A stretch of DNA of 64,000 nt from Methylocystis hirsuta (GTDB lineage: Bacteria; Pseudomonadota; Alphaproteobacteria; Rhizobiales; Beijerinckiaceae): positions 1,426,001 to 1,490,000 of the forward strand of contig NZ_QWDD01000001.1 in assembly GCF_003722355.1 (NCBI RefSeq), written 5' to 3'. Of the stretch, positions 1 through 7,613 are shown one piece after another. The position numbers and the translations under genes were made by a program. Numbering within the stretch: the stretch's first letter is position 1; each line of letters opens with the position of its first letter. The notes beneath the pieces were generated by a model. The model did no database searches. It saw only the letters and a list, made by a program, of their open reading frames with translations, and was not told the origin of the DNA.

Positions 1-915
1 GTTGAATTGGCCGATCAAGTTGTGTTGCTTACCGGCACGCCGCTGCCGAATGATCCTGTCGAGCTTTATCCGATGCTGCGCTCTTGTGCGCCGGAACTGA
101 TCATAGGCGACAACGGCCGCCCGTTGTCGAAATCACGCTTCGAGAATCGATATTGCAAGGTAAAGTGGACGCCGTTCGGAACAAAGACGGTTGGGGGCAA
201 ACGCTACGGCGAATTGAAGGCGCTCCTGATGGAGAGCGGCTTCTGCATTCGTCGCACCCGCAAGGAGGTGTTCGGGCGCGATCTGCAACCACCGACAAAC
301 GTGTATGTGCAGGCGGCGAAGGCGTTTGGTTCCGAACTGTCGGCGCTCGAAGCGAGCCCCGAGGGACAACGAATCAAGGAAGCGTTGCAGCGTGGCGGCT
401 TGGTTGCGCTCGCGAAGCTGGAAAAGGGCTCCGCGGCGCGGCTACGAAAGCTATATGGGCTCGCTAAGGTGGCCGATCTCTCGTCGCTGATTGCGGACGA
501 GTTGGAGGAAGAACCGGACAGCAAAGTGGTGGTCGGCTTCTGGCACACAGATGTCGGCGACGCTTATGCGCAAGCGCTCCGCCGGTTCCATCCGCTTGTG
601 TTCGACGGCCGGGTGTCGAGCGACCGCAAGGTGCGGATGAATCGGCAATTCCTCGACAACAAGAAGCATCGTGTGATCCTAGGGCAGATCGGCGCAGCCG
701 GCGTCGGGCTCGACTTCAGCGCCGCGCGAAACGTTGTGTTGGCCGAATGGAGCTACGTCGGCGTGGACAACGAGCAGTTCTGCGCGCGTATCTTCAACAT
801 GAACGTCGACGAACCCGGCTTCATCCGGTTCGCGGTTCTGCCCGGCTCAATGGATGCGGAAATCGCCCAGGAGGCAAAACGCAAGCTGGAAATAGCCGCC
901 AAAATTTTTGATTGA
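1..915 (+). CDS. SNF2-family helicase, C-terminal part (phage)
   Basis: The reading frame is open from the first base, so the gene is cut by the left edge and its N-terminal ATP-binding motifs are missing. What remains starts at SNF2 motif III (LLTGTPLPNDPVELYPML). It then has a helicase C-terminal domain with motif V/VI-like residues (GAAGVGLDFSAARNVVLAEW followed by EQFCARIFN). Single-protein phage SNF2 helicases of this kind usually travel with DUF2800, DUF2815 and PolA genes, and all three lie downstream here, so a role in phage replication or recombination is likely. The domain type is well supported; the exact substrate is unknown. Confidence 0.8.
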   Translation, partial: VELADQVVLLTGTPLPNDPVELYPMLRSCAPELIIGDNGRPLSKSRFENRYCKVKWTPFGTKTVGGKRYGELKALLMESGFCIRRTRKEVFGRDLQPPTNVYVQAAKAFGSELSALEASPEGQRIKEALQRGGLVALAKLEKGSAARLRKLYGLAKVADLSSLIADELEEEPDSKVVVGFWHTDVGDAYAQALRRFHPLVFDGRVSSDRKVRMNRQFLDNKKHRVILGQIGAAGVGLDFSAARNVVLAEWSYVGVDNEQFCARIFNMNVDEPGFIRFAVLPGSMDAEIAQEAKRKLEIAAKIFD

Positions 916-939
916 CATGTCGGGACATGATGATGTAGA
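912..939 (+). promoter_or_regulatory. Phage promoter with embedded palindromic operator
   Basis: TTGACA (912-917) is followed after 16 nt by TGTAGA (934-939). The spacer holds the near-palindrome TGTCGGGACA (918-927). The same layout recurs at 4063 and 11936, which supports a real regulated promoter. The next gene starts about 20-40 nt downstream. The promoter call rests on sequence pattern only. Confidence 0.6.
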
Positions 940-959
940 AGCGTGCTAGACATTACAAC

Positions 960-1214
960 TTGGGATGGCCAGCGCCCGTGGCAAACATCGTCGACAAGAA
1001 CGGCAACCGCACGTCGGTTGAGCGGGCAGTGCGCAGCGCACTCGACAACACCTCCTGGGGGCTCGGCCAGATGGAAGGGTTGTCCGAGAAGATCGAGAAT
1101 TTGCAGAACGTCGTCGCGAAGCTCGTGGACGAGGGCGTTTCGGATCAACGGATCAACAATGCGGCCTTGCGAGACATTCTCGGCTATGGCGCTGACTTCG
1201 AACGGGTGGAGTGA
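960..1214 (+). CDS. Small hypothetical phage protein
   Basis: This is an 84-residue reading frame with normal codon use and a predicted helical middle section (LSEKIENLQNVVAKLVDEGV). It is the first gene after the promoter at 912 and its stop lies 3 nt before the exonuclease start, so it probably heads that operon. The start is uncertain: TTG at 960 is the longest, and GTG at 978 would give a protein beginning with the residues ANIVDKNGNR. Neither has a strong ribosome-binding site. No family was recognised. Confidence 0.55.
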   Translation: MGWPAPVANIVDKNGNRTSVERAVRSALDNTSWGLGQMEGLSEKIENLQNVVAKLVDEGVSDQRINNAALRDILGYGADFERVE

Positions 1215-1217
1215 TTG

Positions 1218-1718
1218 ATGCGCGTCTTTTTCGACACCGAGTTAGAGGACACCGGCCGGGAGATCAAACTGATCTCGCTCGGCGCCGTGCGTGAGGACGG
1301 CAAACAATTCTATGCCGAGATGGCGTGGAAGCCGTCACCGAGCACCGATCCTTGGATTGTCGAAAACGTCGCGCGCCACCTACGCGGCCCCTCTGTTTGG
1401 TTGCCGCGCGCCGATCTGGCTCGTGAGTTTAACGAGTTCGCGGGCCACGATCCTGAGTTCTGGGCCTACGTCGGCGCATATGATTGGGTGGCGCTCTGTC
1501 AGCTTTACGGAAAGCTGCTCGATCGTCCCGGCGGGTGGCCGAGCTACTATCGTGACGTGAAAATGTTGTGGGAGATGGCGGCGCGGCCGACGCCGCCGCG
1601 GCACTTCGGCACAACGCACTTTGCGCTCGACGACGCGATGTGGACGAAAGAGTTGTTCGATTCTCTCCATCGGCTGAACTGGTTCAAGATGCCTCCGCTC
1701 ATGTCGGAGGTGGCATGA
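1218..1718 (+). CDS. 3'-5' exonuclease, DEDDh type (Rv2179c-like)
   Basis: The 166-residue protein opens with the exonuclease I motif FFDTELEDTG (Asp/Glu metal ligands). It carries a second acidic motif in WAYVGAYDWVALCQLYG and ends with the DEDDh signature HFALDDAMWTKELF. The short length and order of motifs fit the Rv2179c-like exoribonuclease/exonuclease family (PF16473), which is common in phage early regions. ATG at 1218 was chosen over the TTG codon just before it. The 3' end overlaps the next start by ATGA, so the two are translationally coupled. Whether RNA or DNA is the substrate cannot be told. Confidence 0.8.
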   Translation: MRVFFDTELEDTGREIKLISLGAVREDGKQFYAEMAWKPSPSTDPWIVENVARHLRGPSVWLPRADLAREFNEFAGHDPEFWAYVGAYDWVALCQLYGKLLDRPGGWPSYYRDVKMLWEMAARPTPPRHFGTTHFALDDAMWTKELFDSLHRLNWFKMPPLMSEVA

Positions 1719-2098
1719 GAGTTCTTATCTGCGGCGGTCGCAACCATTCCGCGACACAAACCTTCAATTGGCTCGAACGCAATCTTCACGACGAGGTGTC
1801 GTTCAAGCTTGGCGTCAATGTTTGGACGTTGACGCACATCATCGAAGGCGGCGCTCGCGGCGCGGACTCAGGTGCTCGGCGGTGGGGTGAAAGTGCAGGC
1901 GTCACGGTGCTCACCTATCCGGCCAACTGGCAAATGTATGGAAGCAGCGCCGGCCCTAAACGGAATGCGCACATGCTGCGCGAAGGCAAGCCGGATGTGG
2001 TCGTCGCCTTTCCTGGCGGGCGCGGCACTGCGAACATGATCATGCAGGCCGAAGGCGCGGGCATCCCCGTGATCCGTGTGACGGACGAGATGTCTTGA
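1715..2098 (+). CDS. DUF2493 / SLOG-family protein
   Basis: This 127-residue protein begins MRVLICGGRN, the typical Rossmann-like opening of DUF2493 (YspA-like, SLOG superfamily). It has the following GGARGADSGARRWGE and PDVVVAFPGGRGTANMI motifs, which in SLOG proteins form a nucleotide-ligand pocket. Such proteins are frequent in phage genomes and are thought to bind or process nucleotide derivatives; the ligand is unknown. The start overlaps the stop of the exonuclease gene (ATGA) and the end overlaps the TTG start of the methylase gene, so it sits inside a coupled operon. Confidence 0.85.
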   Translation: MRVLICGGRNHSATQTFNWLERNLHDEVSFKLGVNVWTLTHIIEGGARGADSGARRWGESAGVTVLTYPANWQMYGSSAGPKRNAHMLREGKPDVVVAFPGGRGTANMIMQAEGAGIPVIRVTDEMS

Positions 2099-2787
2099 CG
2101 GCTTACTATCTCGAACACGATCCGTTCGCTGCGGCGACGCTTCGTAAAGCAATCGCGGCCGGCGTCGTTGCGCCCGGCGAAGTCGACGAGCGCGACATTC
2201 AAGAGGTGCCGGGTGACGACCTTAAAGAGTTCAAGCAAGTCCATCTCTTTGCAGGTTCGGGCGGGTGGTCAATCGCTGCGCGTGTTGCCGGAATCCCTGA
2301 CGATTTCCCCGTGTGGACTGGATCATGTCCCTGCCAACCTTTCTCTGCCGCCGGCCTTCGAGGCGGAACTGCGGACGAACGCCACCTCTGGCCCCACATG
2401 GCGCGACTTATACTCGCTCGGCGCCCTGGGCTCGTGTTTGGCGAACAGGTTAGCGCAAAGGCTGGCCGGGCGTGGTTTGACGAAGTGGCCGCTGATTTGG
2501 AGGGAAACGATTACGCCTGCGGGGCGGTTGATCTATCGGCTCTCGCCACAGGGGGTAGTCAAGTTCGGCAAAGACTCTGGTTTGTGGCCCGCGCTAACGG
2601 CGAGCCGCCGATGCGGATTGCAGAGCCACGGCGTCAACTATTTTCTTGGGGCGCTGAGCCCGCAATGGGCTGCGTGGCACATGGGATTCCCAATCGAATG
2701 GATATCCTGCGTGTGCTCGGCAATGCGCTCGATGTCAGGCTCGCCGCGGAAGTGATGCGCGCCTTCTTCGATCTCGAAATGTTGTGA
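2095..2787 (+). CDS. DNA (cytosine-5) methyltransferase, phage type
   Basis: The 230-residue protein shows C5-methylase motifs in order: motif I (HLFAGSGGWSIAARVAG, near residue 50), the catalytic PCQPFS loop (Cys80), motif VI in the GEQV form common in phage enzymes, motif VIII QVRQRLWFVA, and the C-terminal motif X-like LRVLGNALDVRLAAEVMRAF. It is short for the family because the target-recognition region between motifs VIII and IX is nearly absent. The start is TTG at 2095, overlapping the preceding stop. A second open frame (2168-2755) runs through the same DNA and reads like the missing C-terminal region of such enzymes; see findings. It probably protects phage DNA from restriction. Confidence 0.85.
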   Translation: MTAYYLEHDPFAAATLRKAIAAGVVAPGEVDERDIQEVPGDDLKEFKQVHLFAGSGGWSIAARVAGIPDDFPVWTGSCPCQPFSAAGLRGGTADERHLWPHMARLILARRPGLVFGEQVSAKAGRAWFDEVAADLEGNDYACGAVDLSALATGGSQVRQRLWFVARANGEPPMRIAEPRRQLFSWGAEPAMGCVAHGIPNRMDILRVLGNALDVRLAAEVMRAFFDLEML

Positions 2788-2795
2788 CATGGAGG
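2782..2795 (+). promoter_or_regulatory. Start-associated repeat with SD (TTGTGACATGGAGG)
   Basis: This is a member of the repeated GACATGGAGG leader family, which occurs just before several phage start codons. Here the GGAGG lies 7 nt before the ATG at 2803. Confidence 0.65.
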
Positions 2796-2802
2796 TTAGC
2801 TA

Positions 2803-3024
2803 ATGCCCAAGGCATATCGAATGAAAGAGGATCGTGTGGTGCAAGGCGAGGTGTGGGCGCGCACTGGCGCCATCGTCTATCCAATCAGAGGTTGGGACTA
2901 CGGCCTTGCGAGTGACGACACCCGCCATTCCGGCGTCGAGCACAAATCCGTGACCTTCAAAGCTGATGGCGACTATCCGTCGTTCACCGTGCCGGCGAGG
3001 ATGCTCGAACCTCTATCTGACTAG
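2803..3024 (+). CDS. Small hypothetical phage protein (73 aa)
   Basis: The gene has a textbook ribosome-binding site (GGAGG, 7 nt spacing) inside the repeated GACATGGAGG leader and is followed 11 nt later by the Nudix gene. The protein is hydrophilic, has no signal peptide or membrane segment, and contains the stretch SVTFKADGDYPSFTVP, which may form beta strands. No family was recognised. The leader, codon use and tight packing make it a real gene. Confidence 0.7.
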   Translation: MPKAYRMKEDRVVQGEVWARTGAIVYPIRGWDYGLASDDTRHSGVEHKSVTFKADGDYPSFTVPARMLEPLSD

Positions 3025-3035
3025 GAGTGAATTGA

Positions 3036-3497
3036 ATGAGCTTCTACAAACCGTATGTGTGCGGGTTTCTTTTCAACGACAGCGGATCGCATGTCGTGAT
3101 GATCCGCAAGAACCGACCTGAATGGCAGGCCGGAAAGATCAACGGCATCGGCGGCAAGGTCGAGGGCGGCGAGTTGCTGGCTGAAGCAATGGTTCGCGAA
3201 GGCCTCGAAGAAGCCGGCGTCGAGCCGGGTTGGCAACCCTTCGTGAAGCTGCGTTATCCGAATGCCGATGTGGCGTTTTTCGCCGCGCGCGATTCCGAAA
3301 TGTTCGAACGCGCTTCGACTAAGGAGTCGGAAGAAATCATCAAGCCGGAAGTCGCATATCTCGACAAGAAACAGTTCGCGTCGCCGAACATTGCGTTCCT
3401 GATTCCAATGGCGTGGCACGCGCTCGCGCACGAGCGCATATTGGTTCCGGCGGAATTGTCGATGCGCGACACGGTGGAGTCTCGTCTTGCCGCATGA
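3036..3497 (+). CDS. Nudix hydrolase (MutT-like)
   Basis: This 153-residue protein has a full Nudix box, GGKVEGGELLAEAMVREGLE followed by EAGV, matching G-x5-E-x7-RE-U-x-EE-x-G-U. The general MutT-like fold is supported by the N-terminal strand pattern (YVCGFLFNDSGSHVVMIRKN). It would hydrolyse a nucleoside diphosphate-linked substrate; in a phage nucleotide-metabolism cluster, sanitation of oxidised dNTPs or trimming of the nucleotide pool is likely. It has an AGGAG-type ribosome-binding site and overlaps the following methylase start by ATGA. Confidence 0.9.
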   Translation: MSFYKPYVCGFLFNDSGSHVVMIRKNRPEWQAGKINGIGGKVEGGELLAEAMVREGLEEAGVEPGWQPFVKLRYPNADVAFFAARDSEMFERASTKESEEIIKPEVAYLDKKQFASPNIAFLIPMAWHALAHERILVPAELSMRDTVESRLAA

Positions 3498-4060
3498 GAG
3501 TCAACAGCACGCACAAGCACAGTGATCGCGGGCTCGATCCATATTTCAGCCCGCAGTGCGCAGCCGAATCGCTTCTGAAGCTCGAACCCGACATGCCCCA
3601 AGAACTTTGGGAGCCGGCGGTGGGGGCGGGCGATATCGCGTGGCCGCTGATGGAGGGAGGCAAGAATGTATTTACGTCGGACATCAAGGATTACGGCTTC
3701 CCCCATACCGTTGTGCAAGATTACCTCACTTCGGCGCCGCCTCCTGGCGTCAAAGGACTCATCACCAACCCGCCGTATCGCAAGACCCGTCAGTTCGTCA
3801 CGAAAGCGATTGCCGAAGTCCCTTTCGTCGCGATGCTCCTGCCGCTCAGCTTCTTGGAAGGGGTGGCGCGACACAATTGGTATTCGAACCATAAGCCTGC
3901 GCGCGTATGGGTGTCTTCTCGACGTATGCCGATGATGCACAGGCTCGGGTGGACAGGCAAAAAGTCGACCTCGAACAAAGCCTACGCGTGGTTCGTGTGG
4001 GAGATCGGCGACGAGAGTTTCGAGGTGCGGTTGTTCGACTGGAAAAAATTGACCACATAG
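3494..4060 (+). CDS. Putative DNA N6-adenine methyltransferase
   Basis: The 188-residue protein carries a SAM-binding motif I-like segment (WEPAVGAGDIAWPLM) and the amino-methylase catalytic motif NPPY in GLITNPPYRKTRQF. The spacing, with motif I before NPPY, fits N6-adenine methylases of phages. The DPYFSPQCAAESLL start also resembles phage adenine methylases. The gene starts at an ATG overlapping the Nudix stop, and a new promoter follows it. It could instead be an inactive or RNA-directed relative, but the catalytic motif is intact. Confidence 0.75.
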   Translation: MRVNSTHKHSDRGLDPYFSPQCAAESLLKLEPDMPQELWEPAVGAGDIAWPLMEGGKNVFTSDIKDYGFPHTVVQDYLTSAPPPGVKGLITNPPYRKTRQFVTKAIAEVPFVAMLLPLSFLEGVARHNWYSNHKPARVWVSSRRMPMMHRLGWTGKKSTSNKAYAWFVWEIGDESFEVRLFDWKKLTT

Positions 4061-4062
4061 TC

Positions 4063-4091
4063 TTGACGCCAATGTCATGACATGCGTAGCT
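4063..4091 (+). promoter_or_regulatory. Phage promoter with embedded palindrome
   Basis: TTGACG (4063-4068) and GTAGCT (4086-4091) are 17 nt apart. The perfect palindrome TGTCATGACA (4073-4082) occupies the spacer. It sits in the first real intergenic gap since 960 and precedes the DUF1937 gene. The layout matches the promoters at 912 and 11936. Confidence 0.6.
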
Positions 4092-4110
4092 CAGAACACA
4101 ACATTCAACC

Positions 4111-4662
4111 ATGAGGTTGGAAGGGATGGACCCGAAGATGCTCGATATTGCGCCGACGCCGGTTAAAGCTCCTGGCTACCAGATCATCGAAAAGGATTGG
4201 CCGCTTGACTGTCCGCGCGACGAACCGGCGGAGCAAATGTCGATCTCCGGTCCGGTGATCGACAACATCAAGAAGGCGCACGCGGCGCTCTGCCCTCTCG
4301 ATAAGTCGGGCTATTGGTATCTCGCGTCGCCTTACGAGCAATATCCCTATGGCCACGATCGCGCGACCACCGACGTTGCGCAGATCGCCGCGAACCTCGT
4401 GGAGCGCGGGATCGTCGTCTTCGCCCCCATCGTTCACAGCCATCACCTTGTTCCGTGGTTGTCGCGCAAGCTGACCCACCAGGAATGGCTCAATTTCGAC
4501 GTTCCGTTTCTCGACGCCGCCGTGGGCCTGATCGTGGCGAAGATGCCCGGCTGGCATAACTCAAACGGCGTGCAGTTCGAGATGGCCTACATGCACAAGC
4601 GCGGGAAGCCGGTCTTCCTGCTGCCTGTGGATGTCGCGCGCAACCCCGTTGCGCTTATCTGA
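4111..4662 (+). CDS. DUF1937 family protein
   Basis: The C-terminal two thirds of this 183-residue protein match DUF1937: YWYLASPYEQYP, then IAANLVERGIVVFAPIVHSH, then GVQFEMAYMHKRGKPVFLL. The fold is related to nucleoside 2-deoxyribosyltransferases (the Asp/Glu-containing GVQxE segment is in the right place), so a nucleotide-related role is plausible, but the family has no firm activity. The N-terminal 60 residues are extra. ATG at 4111 is used; a second ATG at 4126 (MDPKML) is possible. It follows its own palindrome-bearing promoter. Confidence 0.8.
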   Translation: MRLEGMDPKMLDIAPTPVKAPGYQIIEKDWPLDCPRDEPAEQMSISGPVIDNIKKAHAALCPLDKSGYWYLASPYEQYPYGHDRATTDVAQIAANLVERGIVVFAPIVHSHHLVPWLSRKLTHQEWLNFDVPFLDAAVGLIVAKMPGWHNSNGVQFEMAYMHKRGKPVFLLPVDVARNPVALI

Positions 4663-4670
4663 TCCATCAA

Positions 4671-4685
4671 TGTCATGACATGGAG
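4671..4685 (+). promoter_or_regulatory. Start-associated palindrome TGTCATGACATGGAG
   Basis: The perfect palindrome TGTCATGACA (4671-4680) runs directly into GGAG, which serves the start codon at 4697. It belongs to the phage-wide repeat family. Confidence 0.65.
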
Positions 4686-4696
4686 ATGTGATTCCA

Positions 4697-5155
4697 ATGA
4701 TCGAAGTGAAGATCACCGGCAGTAACGAGGCGGAAATCCGCTCGCAGATTGTGGACCTTGCGAACCTATTCGGCGCGGGCGGCGATGCGCCTGCGGCTTC
4801 CGGCGGCCGTCGTGGTCGGAAGGCCACTGCGACCGACGCTCCGGCCGAGAACGCGCCTGCGGCGACGACTCCGCCGGCCGCTGACGCCACGGCGGATGTG
4901 ACGCGCGCGGTGGCCGGCGTCGCGACGGTTGTGGAGCCCGACCCCGATCTCGATGACGGATTGGGCGATGATACGCCCGCGGTCACGCGCGACGGGGTGA
5001 AGACGCTTCTCGTTGAGATCAAGAAGAAGTTCCCGGCAGTTCCGAGCGTCGTCGCCGATCTGATCAAGAGCGTCGCCGGGGTTACGAAATTCGCCGACGT
5101 GAAGGACGAGCACCTTGCGGCCGTCCACGCCGCGGCGTCCAAGAAGCTGGCGTAG
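4697..5155 (+). CDS. Hypothetical phage protein with Ala/Pro-rich linker
   Basis: The 152-residue protein has a short ordered N-terminus (IEVKITGSNEAEIRSQIVDLANLF). A low-complexity linker rich in Ala, Thr and Pro follows (about residues 28-85). The C-terminal helical domain (TLLVEIKKKFPAVPSVVADLIKS onward) has the look of a small DNA- or protein-binding bundle. Its place just before the DUF2800 and DUF2815 genes suggests a role in replication or recombination. ATG at 4697 fits the repeat leader better than GTG at 4688, which would sit too close to GGAG. No family name was recognised. Confidence 0.6.
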   Translation: MIEVKITGSNEAEIRSQIVDLANLFGAGGDAPAASGGRRGRKATATDAPAENAPAATTPPAADATADVTRAVAGVATVVEPDPDLDDGLGDDTPAVTRDGVKTLLVEIKKKFPAVPSVVADLIKSVAGVTKFADVKDEHLAAVHAAASKKLA

Positions 5156-5234
5156 GCCGGCGGGCTGCGACGCGCGTTGCGAGAAAGCCGTTGCGATTAT
5201 CGCACGCGCGTCGCTCCAAACTCGATAGGTTAGT

Positions 5235-6506
5235 ATGACGGAATCGGTCTCCCACACAGAGCGCGCGCACGCGCTGCTATCGCCGAGCGCGGCGCATCGA
5301 TGGATGCACTGCGCGGTGTCGGTGGCGCGATCCCACGGCGAGCCGGAGCAACGCTCTGCGTTCGCCCAGGAGGGCACCGCGGCGCACATGCTGTGTGAGC
5401 ACGTAATGCTGACAGGCGCAGAGCCCCGTAAATTCCTTGGCGGCGTCGTCTGGCTTACTGCGAACCAAGATCATGTGCGCGTCAAATCGGCTCATAACCC
5501 GGAGCCAGATGGCGACCATGTGTGGGAGATCGACCACGAGATGGTTGATGGGGCCATCGCATATCGCGAGGAAATACATCGCATTTTGGCCGAGTGCTCA
5601 GACGACGTTGTGGTCGTCTTCGAGAAGCGTGTGCTCGCGACGCACGTTCACGAGCACATCTTCGGAACCGTTGATTGTCTGATTTACGATAGGAAGCGCC
5701 GCAAGCTCTATGTGATCGACTTCAAATACGGGCAGGGGATCGCCGTCGAAGTCGATTGGAACCCGCAACTGTTGATCTATGGGATCGGCTCGGCGTTTGC
5801 CTTTGGTTATGACCTCGATCAAATCGAGCTTGTTGTTGTTCAGCCGCGCGCGGATCACCCGAAAGGACCTGTGCGCAGGCAAGTGCTCGACACGCTCGAT
5901 TTGATCGAGTTCGAGACGGTTGTCCACGAAGCCGCGCTACGCACGGATTCGCGTGACGCGACAGCCGCAGTTGGCGAGTGGTGCCGCTTCTGCCCGGCGC
6001 TCTATCGCTGTGACGACGTTCGATGCCACATCCTCAACGTTCTAGGCGTCACCAGGAAGGCGCGACATCGCGAGTTGAAAGAACACGACATGCCGGATTT
6101 GAAGGATTGGAAGCCCGAAGACATGGCGCGCGTGATGCGCGAAAGCGCAATCATCAAGGCGCTGTTTCGCCGGATCGAAGAAAAAGCGCACGGCCTCGCG
6201 ATGGGGGGCTCCAAGGTTCCCGGCAACAAGCTCGTCGAGGGAAAGAGCAATCGCAAGTGGAAGGACCCGGCGGCGGCCGAGAAGAAGATACTGGCGTTGG
6301 GTTTCGATCGCGACGATCTCTACATCGAAAAGTTCGTGTCGCCTGCCCAGGCCGAGACGCTGATCGGCAAGAAGAACGCCGCCACGATCAAACCGTTTTG
6401 GACGAAGCCGCCGGGCAAACTCGTATTGGCGCCGGAGGACGATCCACGTCCCGAAGCCAATATCAGCGTTGGTTCGTCATTCGGTGTGGTGGAGGACGAT
6501 ATATGA
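5235..6506 (+). CDS. DUF2800 protein (Cas4/RecB-like nuclease)
   Basis: The 423-residue protein has the DUF2800 pattern. It starts with an N-terminal helical motif (LSPSAAHRWMHCAVSVA), followed by EGTAAHMLCEH and the acidic triad region FGTVDCLIYD...LYVIDFKYGQGIAVEV. A NPQLLIYGIGSAF helix and a Cys cluster (WCRFCPALYRC) like the Fe-S cluster of Cas4/AddB nucleases come next. In phages this gene is part of a replication/recombination set with DUF2815 and PolA, as here. It overlaps the next gene by ATGA. The predicted activity is a PD-(D/E)XK exonuclease acting on DNA ends. Confidence 0.85.
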   Translation: MTESVSHTERAHALLSPSAAHRWMHCAVSVARSHGEPEQRSAFAQEGTAAHMLCEHVMLTGAEPRKFLGGVVWLTANQDHVRVKSAHNPEPDGDHVWEIDHEMVDGAIAYREEIHRILAECSDDVVVVFEKRVLATHVHEHIFGTVDCLIYDRKRRKLYVIDFKYGQGIAVEVDWNPQLLIYGIGSAFAFGYDLDQIELVVVQPRADHPKGPVRRQVLDTLDLIEFETVVHEAALRTDSRDATAAVGEWCRFCPALYRCDDVRCHILNVLGVTRKARHRELKEHDMPDLKDWKPEDMARVMRESAIIKALFRRIEEKAHGLAMGGSKVPGNKLVEGKSNRKWKDPAAAEKKILALGFDRDDLYIEKFVSPAQAETLIGKKNAATIKPFWTKPPGKLVLAPEDDPRPEANISVGSSFGVVEDDI

Positions 6507-6766
6507 GCACGCGGTTCCCCAAGATCGAGGCGCACATCGTTTTCACCTTCGACGACAAGATGCGTTTTCAGGAGGTGCAGGTCAAGCAAGGCTTGTTCGG
6601 CTCCATGCAGCCTGTGCTTCCGACCACTGCGATCGACGAGGCAATGAGACAGATTCGCCTGAAGCTCGATCGCTATACGAGATTGCCAACCGTCACGCCG
6701 CCGGACGGGGGGCCGAAGGGTGGCGGCGTCATGCCGCTACCGAAGAAACAAGCGTGCGCGGCGTAA
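6503..6766 (+). CDS. Hypothetical phage protein (87 aa)
   Basis: It is translationally coupled to the DUF2800 gene (ATGA overlap at 6503). The protein has an N-terminal beta-rich segment (KIEAHIVFTFDDKMRFQEVQV), an amphipathic helix (TAIDEAMRQIRLKLDRY) and a Gly/Pro-rich basic tail. It has no signal peptide or membrane span. Coupling suggests it works with the nuclease, but no family was recognised. Confidence 0.65.
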   Translation: MSTRFPKIEAHIVFTFDDKMRFQEVQVKQGLFGSMQPVLPTTAIDEAMRQIRLKLDRYTRLPTVTPPDGGPKGGGVMPLPKKQACAA

Positions 6767-6783
6767 AACGGAGGTGAAGCATA

Positions 6784-6891
6784 ATGCCGATTGAAGATTG
6801 GTGGCCCTTCTTCAAGGGTTTGGCTTTTGGAATTGTGATCGGCGTTGGCTCACTACTTGCCGGCGTCATTGTTCACGCCTGGACATCCTGA
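6784..6891 (+). CDS. 35-residue single-span membrane protein
   Basis: A small gene with a strong GGAGG ribosome-binding site 8-9 nt before the ATG. The product begins MPIEDWWPFFKGLAF and has one hydrophobic span made of IVIGVGSLLAGVIVHAW, then stops. Size, the aromatic interface residues before the span and the position in a phage operon fit a small inner-membrane phage protein. A role in superinfection exclusion or holin-like permeability is possible, but nothing here proves it. Confidence 0.6.
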   Translation: MPIEDWWPFFKGLAFGIVIGVGSLLAGVIVHAWTS

Positions 6892-6958
6892 ATTGGCTCC
6901 GCTTGGCCGCGCTTCACAGTGGAGCGGAACAAGCATTTAACGTATGAGGCACTGTCTA

Positions 6959-7576
6959 ATGTCGCTTGACAAATGGACGTATGTGGAAGCTGAAAACCTG
7001 TGGATGTCGCCGAAAGGCCGTGCGACCTTCGTGGCGCTTGATCGCAAGTTCAAGAGCAAGAAGTCGACACGCGCCGACGACAACGGGCAGTTTGCGGTGA
7101 CGCTTATCTTCCCGCCGTCGATCGAGCACAAACCGATCAAGGACGCGTTGCAGGAAGTCGTCAAGGAAGAATTTCCGGGCAGCGACCTGTTCAATCCGGC
7201 CAAGAGCAAGGTGAAGGGTCTGAAAAATCCGCTCCGCAAGGCGGATGAAGTCGTGGCCGACATCACCTCGAAAGGCGAGGAAGTCGATCTAGAAGGCTGG
7301 ATGATGGCCCGCGCTAATTCGTTCCGCTCGCGGCCGGTTGTGCGCAATTCGCGTGGCGAAGTCGTCGACGAGGACGATCTGGCGGTGGAAGCCTACAGCG
7401 GACGTTGGATGCGAATCCTGGTTCGTCCGGCGACCTACAACAACGAAAGCTCCGGCGCCAAGTTCTATCTCGAAGGCGTGCAGTTGCTCGCGAATGACGA
7501 CGCTATCGGCGGCTTCAAGCAGACCGATGGTTCGGCGTTCACTCCGGTCGACGACGAGGCGGAAGACGACATTTAA
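6959..7576 (+). CDS. DUF2815 protein (phage ssDNA-binding)
   Basis: The 205-residue protein fits DUF2815, a phage OB-fold family thought to bind single-stranded DNA. It has the start KWTYVEAENLWMSPKG, NGQFAVTLIFPPS in the first third, LVRPATYNNESSGAKFYLEGVQLL near the end and the acidic tail DDEAEDDI typical of SSB-like proteins (partner-binding tip). The ATG at 6959 has GAGG 8 nt upstream and is preferred over the ATG at 6944. It belongs to the DUF2800-DUF2815-PolA set. Confidence 0.85.
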   Translation: MSLDKWTYVEAENLWMSPKGRATFVALDRKFKSKKSTRADDNGQFAVTLIFPPSIEHKPIKDALQEVVKEEFPGSDLFNPAKSKVKGLKNPLRKADEVVADITSKGEEVDLEGWMMARANSFRSRPVVRNSRGEVVDEDDLAVEAYSGRWMRILVRPATYNNESSGAKFYLEGVQLLANDDAIGGFKQTDGSAFTPVDDEAEDDI

Positions 7577-7590
7577 GTGCGCCACAAAAG

Positions 7591-7604
7591 TTGTGACATG
7601 GAGG
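7591..7604 (+). promoter_or_regulatory. Start-associated repeat with SD (TTGTGACATGGAGG)
   Basis: This is identical over 14 nt to the copy at 2782-2795. The GGAGG lies 9 nt before the ATG at 7614. Confidence 0.65.
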
Positions 7605-7613
7605 CGTAACTGA

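Noticed and set aside
943..1218. 91-codon frame beginning MLDITTWDGQ
   Set aside because: Arg/Ser-rich shadow of the gene at 960-1214, which has better codon use and position.
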